Counted from the first letter of the stretch, positions 18,072-26,799 are shown. The stretch is DNA of 64,000 nt from Niallia sp. NCCP-28 (GCF_023168165.1 NZ_BQYJ01000006.1:186001-250000); one strand, 5' to 3'. Program-made: numbers and translations. Notes: generated by a model from the sequence alone, not told the origin.

Positions 18072-19019
18072 ATGTTTAAAAGTAAAATTTTTATCTTGTT
18101 TGTTGTATCGGTTATTTTTTTGGCTGCTTGTAATAACAACCAAAACACAAATGAAAAAACTGCTGATGAAAGTTTAAAAATAATGACCAGCTTTTACCCT
18201 TTATATGATTTTACAACTAAGATAGCAGGGGACCGAGCTAAAGTTATAAATCTTGTGCAACCGGGTATTGAGCCACATGATTATGAACCATCACCAAAAG
18301 ATTTGGCAAATCTAAATGAAGTTGATTTATTTATATACAATGGTGCTGGGTATGAAAGTTGGGTAACAGATACGATAAAAAGTATTGATACGAAAGATAA
18401 AAAGATTATTAATTCTAGTGAATATGTTGATTTATTGACTTTAAGAGAAACTGGTGAGAGTACGGAACCAAATGATAAAGAAGGCCAGGAAGATAAAACA
18501 TACGATCCCCATTTTTGGCTAGATCCTATACGAGCTAAGCAAATAGCTGAAGTTATTAAGGAAGAGCTAATTAAACTGGACCCAGATGGAAAAGTTGTTT
18601 ATGAAGAGAACTTTAACAAAATTGCTGTTAACTTTGATGAATTAAATTCAGAATATACTGAAGCATTATCTAATCCTATTCGAAAAGAAGTAATAGTTTC
18701 GCACAATGCATTTGGTTATTTGACTAATAGATATGGATTGGAACAAATAGCGATTACAGGAATTTCTCCATCCGATGAGCCATCTCCTAAAAAGCTTAAA
18801 GAATTAATAAGTTTTGCTAATGAACGGCAAATAAATTATATATTATTTGAAACTTTAGTAAGTCCAAAAGTAGCAGAAACAGTTAAAGATACTATTGGTG
18901 CAAAATCTTTAACATTAAATCCCATTGAAGGTCTAACAAATAAAGAAATAAAAAAAGGAGATGATTACTTTTCGGTAATGCGAGAAAATTTAGCAACATT
19001 AAAATTAGCTACTCAATAA
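18072..19019 (+). CDS. ZnuA/AdcA-type metal-binding lipoprotein (cluster A-I)
   Basis: A 315-residue solute-binding lipoprotein (Leu-Ala-Ala-Cys, Cys20). The metal ligands of the zinc/manganese family are present: His in EPHDYEPS, His in DPHFWLDP, His in VSHNAFGY, and a late acidic residue. The flexible loop between the first two is acidic (GESTEPNDKEGQEDK) and lacks the His-rich tract typical of ZnuA. No ABC permease or ATPase gene is adjacent, so it must use transporters encoded elsewhere or act as a binder alone. GGAGGAG precedes ATG 18072; an upstream in-frame ATG is skipped. Confidence 0.88.
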   Translation: MFKSKIFILFVVSVIFLAACNNNQNTNEKTADESLKIMTSFYPLYDFTTKIAGDRAKVINLVQPGIEPHDYEPSPKDLANLNEVDLFIYNGAGYESWVTDTIKSIDTKDKKIINSSEYVDLLTLRETGESTEPNDKEGQEDKTYDPHFWLDPIRAKQIAEVIKEELIKLDPDGKVVYEENFNKIAVNFDELNSEYTEALSNPIRKEVIVSHNAFGYLTNRYGLEQIAITGISPSDEPSPKKLKELISFANERQINYILFETLVSPKVAETVKDTIGAKSLTLNPIEGLTNKEIKKGDDYFSVMRENLATLKLATQ

Positions 19020-19107
19020 AAATGAAAGTTAAAAATATGTTCATAATTTCTCGATAAAAAATCCTTGTTTTAACATTATTCTAATAAAAAGTAAAGGAGT
19101 GATAAAA

Positions 19108-19287
19108 ATGGAATGGTTATCTATTTTGCTAGTACTTGTATGTCCAATTATGATGTTATTTATGATGAAAAGTCATGGAGGACATAGTCATAATAGGAAT
19201 AATAATAAATTAGATAAAAGAGTCATTAAATTAGAAAATGAAAATAGGGAATTGCATAGGAAACTAAATGAACTTTCGCCTAAATGA
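19108..19287 (+). CDS. DUF2933-like small His-rich membrane protein
   Basis: A 59-residue protein with one N-terminal membrane segment (about 4-22) containing a Cys-Pro, then a SHGGHSHN motif and a charged helical tail. The pattern CP-x3-LFMM-x2-HGGH matches DUF2933 proteins, which travel with copper and silver resistance genes. Metal handling at the membrane is plausible but unproven. I use ATG 19108 after AAAGGAGTGA; the GTG at 19099 lies in the ribosome site. Confidence 0.75.
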   Translation: MEWLSILLVLVCPIMMLFMMKSHGGHSHNRNNNKLDKRVIKLENENRELHRKLNELSPK

Positions 19288-19304
19288 TGATATATGTAAT
19301 ATAA

Positions 19305-19346
19305 AAAAGAACACCTTAGTTTTGATTTCACTTAAGGTGTTCTTTT
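19305..19346. terminator. Terminator between convergent genes
   Basis: A perfect AAGAACACCTTA inverted repeat (19307-19318 and 19333-19344) followed by T on + and preceded by A, so it can serve both directions. Confidence 0.85.
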
Positions 19347-19395
19347 TTGTTTTCTCAATGATTAAGAAAAAATTGAAGGATAAAAATTTATTGTA

Positions 19396-19689
19396 TTATA
19401 ATTCAATCTTTATAAAAATTCCATTTTTATCATCTGTAATACCCATAATAAGTGGTGTATCACTTGTTATTCCCAGTATATTTCTTATTTCCTTGGGTAT
19501 AGAAATACGATTTCCACTTAAATAACATTGATTTAAATCTTTATTATCATGGTTTGCTTTTATTATGATGGATTTGTCTAGTATATATATAAATAAAAGG
19601 TCTCCAGCATTAAAGTTCAACTGTTTCTGTAATTTTTTAGGAACAGCAATTTGTCCATTATTATAAATTCTCCTTTTATACACAGTCAT
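19396..19689 (-). CDS. Tandem AbrB/SpoVT-domain DNA-binding protein
   Basis: A 97-residue protein with two copies of the swapped-hairpin fold in one chain: residues about 5-45 (NNGQIAVPKKLQKQL) and about 55-95 (SGNRISIPKEIRNIL). AbrB-type regulators and MazE-like antitoxins usually carry one such domain and dimerise; this protein could form the barrel on its own. No toxin gene is adjacent, so a transition-state-type regulator is more likely. I use ATG 19689 because AAGGTG sits five bases upstream. The promoter carries the shared island element. Confidence 0.8.
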   Translation of the reverse strand: MTVYKRRIYNNGQIAVPKKLQKQLNFNAGDLLFIYILDKSIIIKANHDNKDLNQCYLSGNRISIPKEIRNILGITSDTPLIMGITDDKNGIFIKIEL

Positions 19690-19730
19690 TTCCACACCTT
19701 TTTAATTTCTCTTGAATAATATTTTTTTCT

Positions 19731-19763
19731 ATTATAGAAGTCATTATTGAAGAAATTGTGCAG
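19731..19763 (-). promoter_or_regulatory. Tandem-repeat promoter element of the AbrB-like gene
   Basis: On the minus strand: CTGCA, 6 bp, CTTCA, 11 bp, TATAAT. It is the best match to the element at 16449. Confidence 0.65.
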
Positions 19764-19860
19764 ATTTAAGATAACATTCTTTCTCCATACTTTTTTGATG
19801 ATTTGATTATAAACTTAAATTACTAAGTTATTAATTTATAAATTTATTAGGAGAATAGCG

Positions 19861-20766
19861 ATGAAACTTCAGTTTATTATCTTAATTATGATAAGTTTGT
19901 TGATTACAAGTGTTTTAATAATATTACTTGTAAAAAGAACTAATATAGTTATAATTTCTCTTACTACTTTATATTTAATTATACTATTTTCTTTATTTAG
20001 TATTGATAATGGCAAACTAAAGAGGATATTACGTAAAGAAGTAATTGTAGATATACCACTACCGGAATTTATGATGAAAAAGGGAGAAGAAGAGCCTAAA
20101 GAAGTTGAGGACATCATTAAGGAAGTAAATCAACCATCTAAAAAAGTTGATACAATTAAGAAGGAAATTTTACTAGATGCACCTATAATAAAACAGTTTC
20201 CTGAGTTACCTAGGGGCTGTGAAGTGACTAGTTTAGCAATGTTCTTACAATATTATCAAGTTAAAACAGATAAAATGGAACTTGCTAAAAAAATAAAAAA
20301 AGATAAGACCCCATTATCAACCAAAAATGGAATGATACATTGGGGAGATCCAAATGATGGATACATTGGAGATATGTATTCTTATAGTAAACCAGGCTAT
20401 GGAGTTTATCACAAACCTATAATAAAGTTGGCGGAAGAGTATTTACCAAACAAAATAGTTAATCTAACAGGGAAACAGTTTGAGGAACTAAAATTATATC
20501 TTTCAAACGACAAGCCTGTGTGGATAATAACCAATACAACCTATAAAAAATTGCCTAACTCTTCCTTTCAAGAATGGGAGACGCCAAATGGAAAAGTTAA
20601 AATAACATATAAAGAACATTCTGTGTTAATTACAGGATATGATCAATCTTTTGTATATTTTAATGATCCCATTAGTGGTGAAAAAAACAAAAAAGAACCA
20701 TTAGGTCCTTTTATAGATGCGTGGAAACAAATGGGGAGTCAAGCTCTTTCCTTAAAGTATGATTGA
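19861..20766 (+). CDS. Membrane-anchored C39-family cysteine peptidase-like protein
   Basis: A 301-residue protein with two N-terminal membrane segments (about 3-25 and 30-50), a charged linker, then a Peptidase_C39_2 domain (about 105-300). Catalytic-type residues are Cys in PRGCEVTSL, His in KEHSVLITGYD and Asp in NDP. The domain faces outside. Similar YvpB-like proteins in Bacilli have unknown substrates; processing of wall or surface proteins is possible. It is next to other envelope hydrolases. Confidence 0.82.
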   Translation: MKLQFIILIMISLLITSVLIILLVKRTNIVIISLTTLYLIILFSLFSIDNGKLKRILRKEVIVDIPLPEFMMKKGEEEPKEVEDIIKEVNQPSKKVDTIKKEILLDAPIIKQFPELPRGCEVTSLAMFLQYYQVKTDKMELAKKIKKDKTPLSTKNGMIHWGDPNDGYIGDMYSYSKPGYGVYHKPIIKLAEEYLPNKIVNLTGKQFEELKLYLSNDKPVWIITNTTYKKLPNSSFQEWETPNGKVKITYKEHSVLITGYDQSFVYFNDPISGEKNKKEPLGPFIDAWKQMGSQALSLKYD

Positions 20767-20938
20767 GGTAAAAGGTTCTTGATTTATTATAAGTGTAATT
20801 GTGCAAGTGGAAACATGTGCCACATTTAAAAAACCTTTATACTATCGACTAAAAGTGAATTTGAAAATATTGGAGGTAGTAAATAGATAGTTTCGTTGAT
20901 AATATGATTCCTGTGGACATTAATATTAAGAGGTTTGT

Positions 20939-21529
20939 ATGAAATCGAGTAAATTTTTATTTTCTGTGTTTCTAGTAATATTATTGTCATCCTTTTTTGG
21001 AGTAAATACAGAAGCAGCGTCTCTTTACACAGTAAAATCAGGAGATACTCTGTGGAAAATAAGTCAGCAAAGTGGAGTTCCTATAGAATCTATTCAAATA
21101 GCAAATAATTTAAAAGATAATAAATTAAATGTAGGACAACGATTAAGTTTACCAGAACCAATTACTGCAAGCGAAAGAACTTTATTAGCTCAATTGGTTT
21201 TTGCCGAAGCACAGGGAGAACCTTATGCTGGAAAAGTTGCAGTAGCGACTGTAGTTTTAAATCGTGTAGATAGTGACCTTTTCCCAAAAACAATAAGAGA
21301 AGTAATTTATGAACGTTCAAATGGCTATTATGCTTTTTCTCCAGTTCAAAATGGCAAAATAAATAATAATCCAACCACTATAGATTATAGAGCAGTAGAT
21401 GAGGCAGTAGCATATAGAGGGAAAGGGAGTGGATCCCTGTATTTTTACAATCCTCAAACAGCAAAAAGTGAGTGGATTCTAACAAAAGAAGTTACCGTAA
21501 GAATTGGTAATCACAGGTTTGCAAAGTAA
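20939..21529 (+). CDS. LysM plus SleB/CwlJ-type cell wall hydrolase
   Basis: A 196-residue secreted protein: signal peptide (about 1-27), one LysM peptidoglycan-binding domain (about 29-72, with YTVKSGDTLWKIS), then a hydrolase_2 domain (about 80-195) like the catalytic part of the germination enzymes SleB and CwlJ, with FAEAQGEPYAGKVAVA and FSPVQNG motifs. SleB acts on spore cortex as a lytic transglycosylase. Here it may be a spore or vegetative wall enzyme. AAGAGGT precedes ATG 20939. A strong terminator follows. Confidence 0.88.
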   Translation: MKSSKFLFSVFLVILLSSFFGVNTEAASLYTVKSGDTLWKISQQSGVPIESIQIANNLKDNKLNVGQRLSLPEPITASERTLLAQLVFAEAQGEPYAGKVAVATVVLNRVDSDLFPKTIREVIYERSNGYYAFSPVQNGKINNNPTTIDYRAVDEAVAYRGKGSGSLYFYNPQTAKSEWILTKEVTVRIGNHRFAK

Positions 21530-21550
21530 TTTTTAAAAAAAGTGTGCTTG

Positions 21551-21580
21551 AAACACAAAGGGAAACCCTTTGTGTTTTTT
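21551..21580 (+). terminator. Terminator after SleB-like gene
   Basis: AAACACAAAGGG/CCCTTTGTGTTT perfect 12-bp stem, 3-nt loop and T run. Confidence 0.9.
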
Positions 21581-22027
21581 TTATTTAATTATAGGTATTT
21601 TAGCTATGGATAGATAAGCATGACCAAGTATTATCCACTCAATTCCTTATCTATCTCAAACTATCAAGTTATGACTCGGGTTGCATACCAAAGAATTAGT
21701 AAACTACTTAACTACTTCTGGGAGTTCACTTAGAAATTTTAAAGTCCTGATTTTTTTAGTTATTCCACTTCTGTGAGTTCGGTATTCCTGATGATATTTC
21801 CTAATTTGGTCTTATCCCTATAAATATTGGAATTAGAAACTAATTTTTTCCTATTTTCCTTTTCTAAACTAGCCAATTGGATTTATCCATGGATTCTGCA
21901 TTATTTATTGATAAATTTACTTGAAATTAAATACTCACTGGTGAAACACGTAGTTTTTAACATCTAATAGTTATTTTGAATTCAAAATAAGAAAATTAAT
22001 TTAATAGAGGGAATTGGAGTAGATAGT
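21581..22027. other. Non-coding stretch upstream of traX-like gene
   Basis: No gene seen. A CTGCA at 21896 is followed by sequence partly like the shared promoter element, but no good -10 lies at the expected distance. Confidence 0.4.
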
Positions 22028-22735
22028 ATGCAGAGTGAAAATTTAAAGTTAGTTAATTCAAACGTTCTTAAGCTCATAGCTATTCTTTCTATGGTTGTGG
22101 ACCATATCGCAGTTGGCTTTGTACCCTCAGGCACTACCTTGGAACTTATTTTACGTACTATTGGCAGACTAGCAGCTCCAATAATATTTTACTTAATAGC
22201 CGAAGGGTATTTCTATACTTCAAACGTAAAAAAATATTTAAAACGACTATTTATTTTTGCCGTAATTTCACACTTTCCATTTGTTATGTATTTTGGGATT
22301 TCATGGTTTCAAGGAACAAGTGTAATTTGGACTCTATTCTTAGGGCTAGTAGCTCTGACTATTGTACAAAAGCCTAGTATATCAGTGTTTGATAAAGTTA
22401 TGTTTGTTGCTTTATGCTGTCTCCTTGCCTGGATGGCTGATTGGAATTATATAGGTGTTCTATGGATAATGTTTTTTGGTATATTTAGGGGAAGGTTTCA
22501 GCTACAGATTCTTAATTTTGTATTAATTGGAATTTTTCTATATGCTATTCCTGGCATTTATACGTCAGGGCTCAATTCTGTTTTTCGCCTTGGTTTCTTA
22601 TTAGTAATTCCGTTATTGGCTTTATATAATGGTAAGCAAGGCAGAAAATCAAAGGTTTTCAAATGGGGATTCTACTTTTTTTATCCACTTCATTTGTTAT
22701 TATTATATATTTTAAAATATTATATTTCTATTTAA
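22028..22735 (+). CDS. TraX-family membrane protein
   Basis: A 235-residue membrane protein with about seven hydrophobic segments. The MVVDHIAVGF, RTIGRLAAPIIFYLIAEGYFYT and late FKWGFYFFYPLHLLLLY signatures match TraX-family proteins, which are acyltransferase-3-like. In conjugative plasmids TraX acetylates pilin; chromosomal copies in Firmicutes have no fixed role, and acyl modification of surface polymers is possible. The next gene follows 22 bp later, so the two likely form an operon. Confidence 0.82.
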   Translation: MQSENLKLVNSNVLKLIAILSMVVDHIAVGFVPSGTTLELILRTIGRLAAPIIFYLIAEGYFYTSNVKKYLKRLFIFAVISHFPFVMYFGISWFQGTSVIWTLFLGLVALTIVQKPSISVFDKVMFVALCCLLAWMADWNYIGVLWIMFFGIFRGRFQLQILNFVLIGIFLYAIPGIYTSGLNSVFRLGFLLVIPLLALYNGKQGRKSKVFKWGFYFFYPLHLLLLYILKYYISI

Positions 22736-22757
22736 TAAAACGAGGAGGAGAGTGATC

Positions 22758-23927
22758 ATGAAAAGATATAGAAAATTAAATAAAATGCCTATATTTCTGT
22801 TATCAATGATAATTGTATTATTGACAGCATGTGTTAATAATAGTGAAAATATTACTAATAATGAGGCACCTCCAACCAATGAAAAAGATAATGCTAATGA
22901 TTCAAACTCTAAAAAGAGCAATTACACTAAAAACATAATAGGTATTACGTATAAAGGAGAGCTTGAACTACCTGTTGATGGTTCCACAGGATATACATCT
23001 ATTAGTTTAGAATTAAAAGCTTCTCCCATTGTAGATTCTAATACTATTAATTTATTAGAGGCAGGTACTGCTTTTGAGATCTTAAGAGAAGAAGGGGAGT
23101 GGTGGTTAATTAGACGAGGAGATATAACGGGATGGTTGCCAAATAAATATTGTTTTATTAATCTTCCAGATGTCATCCCGTCTATTATTTATGATAATAC
23201 CAATACTTATTCTTCAAAATTTACTTCCTCTGAAAAATCTATTCCTAATATTACGGGAAGAGCCTTGTATTGGGGCAAAACATATAATAAAAGGCTAAAA
23301 AAAGACGAGTTTATCATGCCAGTTTTATATTCAATGTCAAAAAAAATATATAAAGCCCAACAAAATGCAATGTCTGAAGGGAAGTCACTAAAATTTCATG
23401 AGGGATTTAGGCCATATTCTACCCAAAAAGCTGTAGTCAAAGGATTATCTAAATTAGCCAAAAATGATTCATCAGTTATGAAAGGAATTAATGATCCGCC
23501 ATGGGGAATATCTTGGTTTATTACGGATGGTGTTTCAAATCATCAAGTGGGATATGGAGCAGATATTAGTTTAGTAAAGGTGATTACAAAAAAAGAAATA
23601 TTAATAGGTGAATACAAAGTAAATAATATTACGGAATTTACCGAGTATGATATGCCTTCACAAATTCATGAGTTGAGCGGAAAGTCGGCTATATTTACTA
23701 CTCCAGTCACCTCGAGTAATGCTACAGCATGGAAGCATGCAACATATACAGTTTCAATGAATGATGCAGCTAAGTTGTTACAAAAATATGCTACGGAAGC
23801 AGGTCTTACACCCTTAGCTTCGGAATGGTGGCATTTTAATGATTTGGATGCTAGAGACCAAACTGCAGATAATAGAAGTAATGGAGATTTCATTCTAATG
23901 GAAGTTTATAGTTCGAGTCCAAGTTAG
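22758..23927 (+). CDS. Lipoprotein with SH3b and M15 (VanX/VanY-type) peptidase domains
   Basis: A 389-residue lipoprotein (Leu-Thr-Ala-Cys, Cys25), an Asn/Glu linker, an SH3b-like domain (about 65-130, EWWLIRRGDITGWLP) and an M15 peptidase domain (about 190-380). Zinc and catalytic motifs are visible: GFRPYSTQ, SNHQVGYGADIS (H-x6-D) and EWWHFND. M15 enzymes cut D-Ala-D-Ala-type bonds in wall precursors. An SH3b-M15 lipoprotein would act at the outer membrane face. ATG 22758 follows GAGGAGGAG; the GTG at 22752 is too close. Confidence 0.85.
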   Translation: MKRYRKLNKMPIFLLSMIIVLLTACVNNSENITNNEAPPTNEKDNANDSNSKKSNYTKNIIGITYKGELELPVDGSTGYTSISLELKASPIVDSNTINLLEAGTAFEILREEGEWWLIRRGDITGWLPNKYCFINLPDVIPSIIYDNTNTYSSKFTSSEKSIPNITGRALYWGKTYNKRLKKDEFIMPVLYSMSKKIYKAQQNAMSEGKSLKFHEGFRPYSTQKAVVKGLSKLAKNDSSVMKGINDPPWGISWFITDGVSNHQVGYGADISLVKVITKKEILIGEYKVNNITEFTEYDMPSQIHELSGKSAIFTTPVTSSNATAWKHATYTVSMNDAAKLLQKYATEAGLTPLASEWWHFNDLDARDQTADNRSNGDFILMEVYSSSPS

Positions 23928-24097
23928 TAAAAGCTTAAACCTTTTAGGGAGAGTCTGCGTTTCACAAATAATGGAATACAACCTGATTATTTTGCTTTTT
24001 GAAATTTTTTAAATCACCAAACATTAGGCAATAACCTATCCTTTCTTGTGAATAATACATAGAATGTTTAGGAAATACATCTAGAGGAGGGGATTAA

Positions 24098-24238
24098 ATG
24101 GAAAGACAGAATATTGACAGTGCGATGGTTTACGGAGGTTATCATGGGGGCTATCCAGGTTATGGAATGGGACACGGAGGTTATCATGGGGGCTACCCAG
24201 GTTATGGAATGGGACACGGGGGTTATCATAGAGGATAA
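24098..24238 (+). CDS. Gly/Tyr/His repeat protein, likely truncated coat-like protein
   Basis: A 46-residue ORF made mostly of a 14-residue repeat (GGYHGGYPGYGMGH), with AGAGGAGGGG before ATG 24098. Composition and repeats resemble Gly/Tyr/His-rich spore coat or exosporium proteins; this is inference. In the third repeat the Tyr codon TAC is replaced by TAA. Past that stop the frame continues through the rest of the repeat to a second stop at 24278-24280, so the ancestral product was about 60 residues. Confidence 0.6.
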   Translation: MERQNIDSAMVYGGYHGGYPGYGMGHGGYHGGYPGYGMGHGGYHRG

Positions 24239-24259
24239 CCAGGTTATGGAATGTCACAT
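24134..24259 (+). repeat. Three 42-bp in-frame tandem repeats
   Basis: Units at 24134-24175, 24176-24217 and 24218-24259. The first two are nearly identical; the third has diverged and carries the stop. A partial unit follows. Confidence 0.85.
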
Positions 24260-24280
24260 CAGGGTTATCACCATAGTTAA

Positions 24281-25301
24281 TTAAAATTAAATATTAGCCA
24301 ATGGGAGATAAGATTTCCGCTCATGTAAGTAGTGGAAATAGATCCCAAAAGCACTTTCTTTAAATAAAGGGTTATATATTTTTTAATGCTCAATTGAGAT
24401 GAGCATTAAAATCACATAATCATAATTAAATAGTCTTATTGTTTATTCTTTTGGATGTACTACTATCGTGCATCCTTTTTACATACTAACCTCTTAAAGG
24501 TGATAATATTATGACAGTATTCCTTTCTAAAAGAAAAAGCTTGCTCTTATAATAATAAGTGCAGTTTTGTTGAATAAAGAGGTTTATTAAGTCACAGTTT
24601 GTCAAGAGTGGTTAGGATAAGGGAAGTTAAATATATAACACTTATATAGGATTTTTCACAATAATATATTATTGAAAGAATAACGATTATCAACTACAAA
24701 AATACCCATTCTTAAATAGACAACCTTCATATAAGAGTTTAGGGGAATGGAATCGACTCGAGTATATCCCGTGATGTCTCATTACCAAAGCAAGAACATT
24801 GTACTAAGAGATGCATGAATATATAGTTTAAGGGTAACTTAAAAAGGCAGTTGTTAATCAGCAGTTTCATTATAATGTTAAGGTTATGTCATAGAAATAG
24901 AATCATAGACCAAGTGTGCGCTAAATTCTCATTTAACGAATAGAATAAACTCTAAAACATTAATATTATAATTTTATATATAACTATATTTATTAAAACA
25001 ATTAAGTTCTCTCGAATAATATGTAGGTATGAGCACAAAGAAGTTGAACTAAAATTGTCTCTGTAGATTAAAGATAAAAAGTAAACATCTTAGTTATTTA
25101 CTAAATATCATTTTATCTCTAATGAAGGTAAATCTTTATTCAAAGATGAAAAGAAGGGTAACTAATAATCGCATATAAGATTGCACATAATTCTCCTTAA
25201 ATGAAATCTAACTACAAACAAACAATAATTTATGGTAAAATATAACTAGAATGTTGTTTATGGGTTTAAATTTCATAATTTACATAAAGGAGGTACATTA
25301 A
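24281..25301. other. About 1 kb of non-coding AT-rich DNA
   Basis: No ORF of useful size with a ribosome site. It holds a perfect 12-bp inverted repeat (24381-24392, 24400-24411) without a T run, and a terminator-like hairpin at 24453. It marks the end of the metal/envelope island. Confidence 0.5.
24453..24480 (+). terminator. Isolated terminator
   Basis: GGATGTAC/GTGCATCC stem with one G-T pair followed by five T. It may end the repeat-protein transcript. Confidence 0.6.
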
Positions 25302-25529
25302 TTGGTTGGAGTTGCACATAGCTCGTTGCATAGAAATAGAATGAAGTTGAGAGTTATAAAGATAAATGTAATCTTCATTTCATTTCTATATTTTCCTATT
25401 GGGTTCATGATTTATCTCCTATGGAAAGATCAAAATAAGCATCATTACGCCAAACCAGCATTATATTCGGCAATAGCTAGCCTATGTTTCTATGGACTAG
25501 TTTTATCACTATATTTTATAGATATGTAG
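25302..25529 (+). CDS. Hypothetical small two-span membrane protein
   Basis: A 75-residue protein starting at TTG 25302, supported by a strong AAAGGAGGT seven bases upstream. A basic N-terminus is followed by two hydrophobic segments (about 22-41 and 52-72) around a WKDQNKHHYAK loop. I recognise no family. It lies alone between non-coding DNA and the recombinase. Confidence 0.6.
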   Translation: MVGVAHSSLHRNRMKLRVIKINVIFISFLYFPIGFMIYLLWKDQNKHHYAKPALYSAIASLCFYGLVLSLYFIDM

Positions 25530-25689
25530 AAGATATTGATGAAAATAAGTAAGCAGGTTTTTGTTTTTACCCTAATTCAGAATATATAATAAACAATAAT
25601 AATATTATGTTAACTAGATTTCGTGAAAAATGTATTATGTGCAATCTTATGTCTAAAAAAGTTCAAACTTAATATTTGGAGAGTTATAT

Positions 25690-26799
25690 ATGGAAAAAGA
25701 ACAACTTTATAGATTAATTGAAGAAAAAACGCTACGTCTCCCCTACTACATAGAAAAATACGTGGATTATAAACAATCTGATAATCGAGCAAAACCAAAC
25801 ACTCTCCTCTCCTATCTATACGATTATGAGCGGTTTTTCGATTGGTTACTATCCGAAGGTTATCATCCCGGACCAGCTAAAGAAGTCCCCCTCTCTATCC
25901 TAGAAGGTTTGAAACGGGAAGATATTACGAACTTCCAGAACTTTCTCATGCGGTATACGAATATGGAGAAACGTAGCAGTCGAAATCGTATGATGTCCTC
26001 TCTTAAATCCCTGTTTCATCACCTTAGTCAAATTGAGGAAGATGATAATGGTGAGCCATTGCTACGTCGTAATATTATGGCTAGGATTGAGATTAAAAAC
26101 ACAAAACCTTCCTCAAAAGATCAAGCAGAATCCTTAAAGGGCCGGGTGTTTAAGTCCGTAAATGAAGTGGATGACTTTCTTAACTTTGTGGAGCATCACT
26201 ACATTCAAACCATTCAGGAGTCTCATGAAAAGGAGCCGGTAAAAAAACGACTGATACACTACTACAACCTAAATAAAGAGCGTGATTTAGCCTTCCTTTC
26301 TCTTATTCTGGGCAGCGGGTTACGTGTAAACGAGACAATCATGTTAAACCTCGGAGACATTGATTGGATAGAACGTGGAGCAAGAGTGGAGCGTAAAGGG
26401 AAAGAAGGAAAAACGTTAGTTCACTTCTCCAATCGAGCGAAAGAGAAGCTGCAGGACTACGTAAAGATGCGAGAAGATCGATATCGTGTTGGTAGCAAAG
26501 AAAAATCAGTCTTCCTCTCTCTTCCTACTGGACCAAATAATAAAACCGGTAGATGGACGAAGCGAGCTGCTCAAGAAACTGTTCTAAAGTATACGACCTG
26601 GTTCGGTAAAAGGATTTCCGTACATAACTTGAGACATTCCTTTGCTACGGTTCATTGGGCAGAAAACCAAGATGTCTTTGCCTTACAATCACAGTTGGGA
26701 CATAATGATCCACAAACTACTCAACGGTATGCTTTAATATTTGATGATACACTACGTGAAGAAATTGATAAAATGGAGAAATATAAGAAGACAGAATAA
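25690..26799 (+). CDS. XerS-like tyrosine recombinase
   Basis: A 369-residue site-specific recombinase. The N-terminal core-binding domain has LLSYLYDYERFFDWLL (near 40), similar to XerS of streptococci. The catalytic domain shows Arg in SGLRVNE, the H-x2-R box HNLRHSF, the LGH His, and the nucleophile Tyr in TTQRYAL. XerS resolves chromosome dimers in streptococci, and related proteins occur on Bacillus mobile elements and large plasmids. GGAGAG precedes ATG 25690. Base composition is richer in C than its neighbours, which suggests transfer. Confidence 0.88.
   Translation: MEKEQLYRLIEEKTLRLPYYIEKYVDYKQSDNRAKPNTLLSYLYDYERFFDWLLSEGYHPGPAKEVPLSILEGLKREDITNFQNFLMRYTNMEKRSSRNRMMSSLKSLFHHLSQIEEDDNGEPLLRRNIMARIEIKNTKPSSKDQAESLKGRVFKSVNEVDDFLNFVEHHYIQTIQESHEKEPVKKRLIHYYNLNKERDLAFLSLILGSGLRVNETIMLNLGDIDWIERGARVERKGKEGKTLVHFSNRAKEKLQDYVKMREDRYRVGSKEKSVFLSLPTGPNNKTGRWTKRAAQETVLKYTTWFGKRISVHNLRHSFATVHWAENQDVFALQSQLGHNDPQTTQRYALIFDDTLREEIDKMEKYKKTE

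Noticed and set aside
24134-24259. 42-bp repeats considered as a short CRISPR or direct-repeat array
   Set aside because: They are contiguous without spacers, in frame and encode a Gly/Tyr/His repeat, so they are coding repeats.
24381-24411. Perfect 12-bp inverted repeat considered as a terminator
   Set aside because: No T run follows on either strand and no gene end is adjacent; noted only as a hairpin in non-coding DNA.
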